A stretch of 9,083 bases of DNA, taken from CAZLBC01 sp964557575. GTDB taxonomy: Bacteria; Planctomycetota; Phycisphaerae; SM23-33. Position numbers and translations under genes: made by a program. Numbering within the stretch: the stretch's first letter is position 1; every line of letters begins with the position of its first letter. This document shows positions 7,248 to 9,083 of the stretch, in pieces. The notes beneath the pieces were generated by a model. The model saw only the letters and a program-made list of their open reading frames with translations, was not told where the DNA came from and ran no database searches. The DNA is taken from positions 1 to 9,083 of the forward strand of contig CAZLBC010000141.1 of NCBI GenBank assembly GCA_964557575.1, given 5' to 3'.

Positions 7248-7269
7248 CCCGCCGGGGAAAAAGGGCGGG
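7248..7269 (-). terminator. Stem-loop after the second small gene
   Basis: CCCGCC (7248-7253) and GGCGGG (7264-7269) form a 6-bp stem with a 10-nt loop, starting 7 bp after the TAA of the small gene at 7277. There is no T-tract after the stem on the minus strand; the T-run lies in the loop. It is probably a weak terminator or 3'-end stabiliser. A similar but larger hairpin follows the matching repeat copy at 7872-7916. Confidence 0.35.
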
Positions 7270-7273
7270 AGCC

Positions 7274-7330
7274 GGGTTACCCGAGAAGGAACAGCAGCGC
7301 CGCCCGGCGCCCGGGGCGCAGATCGGCAGC
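7274..7330 (-). repeat. 57-bp direct repeat, copy 1 (3' end of the second small gene)
   Basis: This sequence matches 7915-7971 at 50 of 57 positions in the same orientation. Copy 1 encodes the C-terminus (AADLRPGRRAALLFLLG and stop) of the small gene at 7277-7570. In both copies a GC-rich hairpin follows the TAA. The two copies lie 641 bp apart and bracket most of the two-gene unit. Confidence 0.85.
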
Positions 7331-7570
7331 GTCGATGCATGACCGGAGCACGTCGCGGGGAAACTGGCTCAGCACCGGCCAGGAGGCCCGTCGAATCGCT
7401 TCGCGGGTATACTTCCAGGCGACATTCGGTCGCCGGAGGAGATCCGGCAGCATCTCCGGCAGCGGGTGCTTCAGGATGCCGGGAATCACGGGCAGCGTCA
7501 CCCGCCGGCCCGACGGAAACGTACAGGACACGTTTCCCCTGCTTCGGGCATATCTGCAGGTTCGCTTCAT
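7277..7570 (-). CDS. Small protein of unknown function, second gene of an ATGA-coupled pair
   Basis: This is a 97-residue basic protein that I do not recognise. It starts MKRTCRYARSRGNVSC (Cys 5 and 16), continues with 'GRRVTLPVIPGILKHPLPEML' and an Arg/Trp-rich middle ('RRPNVAWKYTREAIRRASWPVL'), and ends LRPGRRAALLFLLG. No signal peptide or membrane span is evident. The start at 7570 is chosen because its ATG overlaps the TGA of the gene before it (ATGA), the usual sign of translational coupling; a start at 7597 would overlap more and is less likely. The even amino-acid composition and the synonymous pattern of differences from the partial copy at 7915-7971 both support a real gene. Its role should be tied to its partner, perhaps as a two-protein unit such as toxin-antitoxin or regulator-effector, but nothing in the sequence proves this. 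Confidence 0.6.
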   Translation of the reverse strand: MKRTCRYARSRGNVSCTFPSGRRVTLPVIPGILKHPLPEMLPDLLRRPNVAWKYTREAIRRASWPVLSQFPRDVLRSCIDAADLRPGRRAALLFLLG

Positions 7571-7779
7571 GCCTCGTTGCCCGTTTCTTTCAACCATCCC
7601 AGCAACCGCTCGCGGGCCTCTTTCGCATCGTCCGCCGATACGTCGTCATACGCTTCCAGATCCCCGATCGCGACGGCGGCCGTGCCGGCCCAGTAGCACA
7701 GCCCGACCAGACGGGGACATCGCGCGCAGATCAACTCCAGGGCCCGACGCGCCATCACAGACTGTGTACGATCAGTCAT
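7567..7779 (-). CDS. Small Cys-containing protein of unknown function, first gene of an ATGA-coupled pair
   Basis: This is a 70-residue protein that I do not recognise. The N-terminal half is helical with three cysteines close together (ICARCPRLVGLC; C18, C21, C28), a possible metal or redox site lacking a clear fourth ligand. A hydrophobic GLCYWAGTAAVAIG follows, then an acidic helix 'DVSADDAKEARERLLGWLKE'. It ends TGA overlapping the ATG of the next gene. A promoter with a good -35 and extended -10 lies directly upstream and leaves almost no leader. There is no Shine-Dalgarno sequence for the ATG at 7779 or for the alternative ATG at 7755. The promoter, coupled partner and balanced composition support a true gene despite its size. 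Function unknown. Confidence 0.6.
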   Translation of the reverse strand: MTDRTQSVMARRALELICARCPRLVGLCYWAGTAAVAIGDLEAYDDVSADDAKEARERLLGWLKETGNEA

Positions 7780-7788
7780 ATAACACTA

Positions 7789-7817
7789 TTTATGGCAACG
7801 CCTGGTTGAGAAGTCAA
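7789..7817 (-). promoter_or_regulatory. Promoter of the small two-gene unit
   Basis: On the minus strand TTGACT (7817-7812; 5 of 6) is followed after 17 bp by CATAAA (7794-7789; 4 of 6), preceded by TGC, an extended -10 signature. The -10 ends 9 nt before the ATG at 7779, exactly as at the metalloprotease-like gene, so the mRNA is expected to be leaderless or nearly so. Confidence 0.55.
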
Positions 7818-7858
7818 GAAGGGCAGGGATCGTTTTTCCCGCAACGGTCTTCATGCCG

Positions 7859-7916
7859 GGCGGGCGATGATCCGCCCGCCGGTCGAAAAGGGGGAATCAG
7901 GGAACCCGGCGGGCGG
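7859..7916. repeat. Three-arm inverted repeat with mutually exclusive stems
   Basis: Arm 1 is GGCGGGCG (7859-7866), arm 2 is CCGCCCGCCGG (7872-7882) and arm 3 is CCGGCGGGCGG (7906-7916). Arms 2 and 3 form a perfect 11-bp stem with a 23-nt loop. Arms 1 and 2 can instead form an 8-bp stem with a 6-nt loop. On the minus strand the 11-bp hairpin directly follows the TAA of the remnant gene copy, so it may be that gene's old terminator. Confidence 0.55.
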
Positions 7917-7971
7917 GTTACCCGGGAAGGAACAGCGGTGCTGCCCGGCGGCCGGGGCGCAGACCTGCAGC
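7915..7971 (-). pseudogene. 57-bp direct repeat, copy 2: apparent remnant of a paralogue of the second small gene
   Basis: This copy reads AAGLRPGRRAAPLFLPG and stop on the minus strand, matching the C-terminus of the small gene at 7277-7570. Of the seven differences, four are synonymous third-position changes and three change amino acids (D to G, L to P twice). The frame and TAA are kept. Just upstream an in-frame TAA at 7978-7980 closes the frame, and no further similarity to the gene is visible, so this is a truncated remnant rather than a gene. A dispersed repeat that happens to overlap the gene end is the alternative. Confidence 0.5.
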
Positions 7972-7972
7972 C

Positions 7973-7986
7973 CGCCCTTACGGGCG
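7973..7986 (-). repeat. Short stem-loop with a GTAA loop
   Basis: CGCCC (7973-7977) and GGGCG (7982-7986) form a 5-bp stem. On the minus strand the loop is GTAA, a GNRA-type tetraloop if transcribed. It abuts the remnant repeat copy. With no T-tract, a terminator role is unlikely. Confidence 0.3.
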
Positions 7987-8058
7987 CGCCCCATCCGGCC
8001 GTCCGCTGCCTGATACCCGCTCCCGGGGACATCCGAATATATTCACGCAAAAAAGGTA

Positions 8059-8133
8059 TTGACAGATGTGCTGAAATGTCCAACATACTAGACAATTATT
8101 ACATTAAATTGTCAAGTGTAATAGACAAATACA
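8059..8133 (+). promoter_or_regulatory. AT-rich control region of the ATPase gene with repeated TGTC-N10-GACA sites
   Basis: A perfect TTGACA (8059-8064) has its best -10, CATACT (8084-8089), at a long 19-bp spacing. A second -10-like TGTAAT (8117-8122) lies 11 nt before the ATG. Two sites share the pattern TGTCnA-N6-TAGACA: 8077-8094 and 8110-8127, 33 bp apart, about three helical turns. The first covers the upstream -10 and the second covers the downstream one. A 7-bp inverted repeat GACAATT/AATTGTC (8091-8097 and 8107-8113) links them. No Shine-Dalgarno sequence is present. This looks like a repressor-controlled promoter; the regulator is not in the window as far as can be seen. Confidence 0.5.
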
Positions 8134-9083
8134 ATGAACCTGGATAAACTGTACACCATACACGCTCGCCTGACCGCGGCTGTCGAGGGCTTGCCGAAAC
8201 GCTACGTGTATCCCGAGTTGGAGAATCCGCGTCGCCTTCTCGCCCTTATCGGGCCGCGCGGAGTGGGGAAGACCACCATCCTGCTCCAATTTCTCGGCGA
8301 AACATACGACAGTCCCGACCGGGGATTATACATTTCGGCCGACCACGTCCACGTGTCAGCGGCGGGTCTCTACGCGATTGCCGAGGAGCATCACCGCAGC
8401 GGCGGGACAGTGCTGGCGATCGATGAAATTCACAAGCAGCCGAACTGGCCGCAGGAACTCAAGAGTATCTACGATTCGTTCCCGGACATGCGCCTGATCG
8501 TATCGGGCAGTTCTTCCCTCCAGGTCAAAAAGGCGGGCCACGACCTCTCCCGCCGGCTGGTGCAGCGCGAGATGAAGGGGCTTTCGTTCCGGGAGTTCAT
8601 CGGATTCAAGACCGGCCGTTTCCAACCGACGATTTCATATCAGCAGATGCGTGAAGACCATGTGGGCCTGGCCGCCGAGATCGCCGGTGACGTCAACATA
8701 CTGGCCCTGTTTCGCGAATACCTGCGGACGGGATACTACCCGATCTGGCTGGAGGGATTCGGCGACTACTGGTCGAAACTGCAGAACGTGCTGGACAAGA
8801 TTCTCTACGAGGACATACCGACCATGTTCTCGGTACGACCGCCCGGTGTCCGGCAGATGAAGCGGCTGCTGTCAATCATTGCAACCGCGGGGCCGTTCCG
8901 GATGAACGTGAGCGCCGTCGCCAGGGAGATCGGCATGTCGCGGGAAACGCTGTATGAATACCTCGACCATCTTCACACTTCCCACGTCCTCAGCGAATTG
9001 TGGTTGCCGGGAACGGGCGTCCGTTTCAAGAGAAAGCCCGGGAAGATCTTCTTCGAGAACGGCAGCCTCCTGACACTGCTGGC
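8134..9083 (+). CDS. AAA ATPase of the AAA_14/DUF4143 type, 3' end cut by window edge
   Basis: 316 residues are visible and the frame stays open to the window end. Walker A is GPRGVGKTT (40-48) and Walker B is TVLAIDEIH (92-100, D97 E98). They are followed by 'LIVSGSSSL', 'DLSRRLVQREMKGLSFREF' (the LSFREF box typical of this family) and 'YLRTGYYPIWLE'. A winged-helix-like stretch occurs at about 244-290 ('VSAVAREIGMSRETLYEYLDHL'), then the start of the DUF4143 C-terminal part. Full-length members have roughly 380-450 residues, so 70-130 are probably missing. The family is widespread, often strain-specific, and of unclear cellular role. The start at 8134 gives a normal N-terminus before Walker A but has no Shine-Dalgarno sequence. 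Codons use more A/T at third positions (att, gaa, aaa, tta, gta) than the other genes here, which suggests horizontal acquisition. Confidence 0.92.
   Translation, partial: MNLDKLYTIHARLTAAVEGLPKRYVYPELENPRRLLALIGPRGVGKTTILLQFLGETYDSPDRGLYISADHVHVSAAGLYAIAEEHHRSGGTVLAIDEIHKQPNWPQELKSIYDSFPDMRLIVSGSSSLQVKKAGHDLSRRLVQREMKGLSFREFIGFKTGRFQPTISYQQMREDHVGLAAEIAGDVNILALFREYLRTGYYPIWLEGFGDYWSKLQNVLDKILYEDIPTMFSVRPPGVRQMKRLLSIIATAGPFRMNVSAVAREIGMSRETLYEYLDHLHTSHVLSELWLPGTGVRFKRKPGKIFFENGSLLTLL

Larger units (their letters stand above)
7780..8133. other. 354-bp gene-free region between the small-gene unit and the ATPase gene
   Basis: From left to right this holds the minus-strand promoter of the small unit, a set of competing GC-rich hairpin arms (7859-7916), the remnant repeat copy (7915-7971), a short stem-loop (7973-7986, GTAA loop on the minus strand), a neutral GC-rich stretch (7987-8035), and an AT-rich control region leading to the ATPase (8036-8133). 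An open frame of 93 codons on the minus strand crosses it but looks non-coding. The jump from GC-rich to AT-rich DNA near 8036 is abrupt. Confidence 0.6.

Noticed and set aside
7164..7340. Upstream extension of the GH26 protein by 59 residues
   Set aside because: It would place a basic, Pro-rich stretch before the signal peptide and read antisense-free through the hairpin and repeat of the small gene. The ATG at 7163 has a Shine-Dalgarno sequence and a proper signal peptide.
7870..7990. Integron attC site at the remnant repeat
   Set aside because: The GTTRRRY and RYYYAAC core sites are absent: the GTTACCC here does not fit. No integrase is seen.
7814..8095. 93-codon open frame on the minus strand
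   Set aside because: It crosses the repeat copy out of frame with the small-gene remnant and runs through hairpins and the AT-rich control region. It has Pro/Arg/Ser-rich composition and no initiation signal.
7335..8147. 270-codon open frame on the plus strand
   Set aside because: It is antisense to the coupled small genes and continues through the regulatory region. It has no coherent domain.

Overview
The window is very GC-rich, with strong G/C preference at third codon positions. It carries a mix typical of PVC-superphylum bacteria, most likely Planctomycetota or a relative such as Lentisphaerota: a large exported-type beta-propeller protein, a Tat-exported Gfo/Idh/MocA oxidoreductase, and a secreted GH26 glycoside hydrolase with an Ig-like and an F5/8-type-C domain. 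This assignment is inferred from gene content; there is no rRNA or other marker. No tRNA, rRNA, CRISPR array or transposase gene was seen.

Layout. Positions 3-2117 (+) hold the 3' part of a beta-propeller gene, cut by the left edge. It converges on a Gfo/Idh/MocA oxidoreductase (2129-3460, -), with a GC-rich hairpin at the junction. Further right on the minus strand are a secreted HExxH metalloprotease-like protein (3569-4426), an EamA-type transporter (4437-5378) and the GH26 enzyme (5472-7163). The transporter and the metalloprotease are 10 bp apart and probably share a transcript. The GH26 gene has its own promoter-like region. This block looks like ordinary polysaccharide and sugar metabolism: an exported mannanase-type enzyme, an exported sugar oxidoreductase, a metabolite exporter and accessory secreted proteins. 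No pathway link between them is proven.

The right end (about 7.25-9.08 kb) is different. Two small unrecognised genes overlap by an ATGA (7567-7779 and 7277-7570, -). They are bracketed by two direct copies of a 57-bp sequence. One copy is the 3' end of the second gene. The other is an isolated remnant whose differences fall largely at synonymous positions, which suggests a decayed paralogue. An AT-rich control region follows, with TTGACA and a repeated TGTC-N10-GACA motif. It leads into a DUF4143-type AAA ATPase (8134 to the right edge, +) whose codons are less GC-biased than those of its neighbours. This end reads as accessory or island-like DNA.

A recurring feature is a -10-like hexamer just 5-11 nt upstream of the ATG of four genes that lack a Shine-Dalgarno sequence, consistent with leaderless mRNAs. 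The Gfo/Idh and GH26 genes have clear Shine-Dalgarno sequences and normal leaders.
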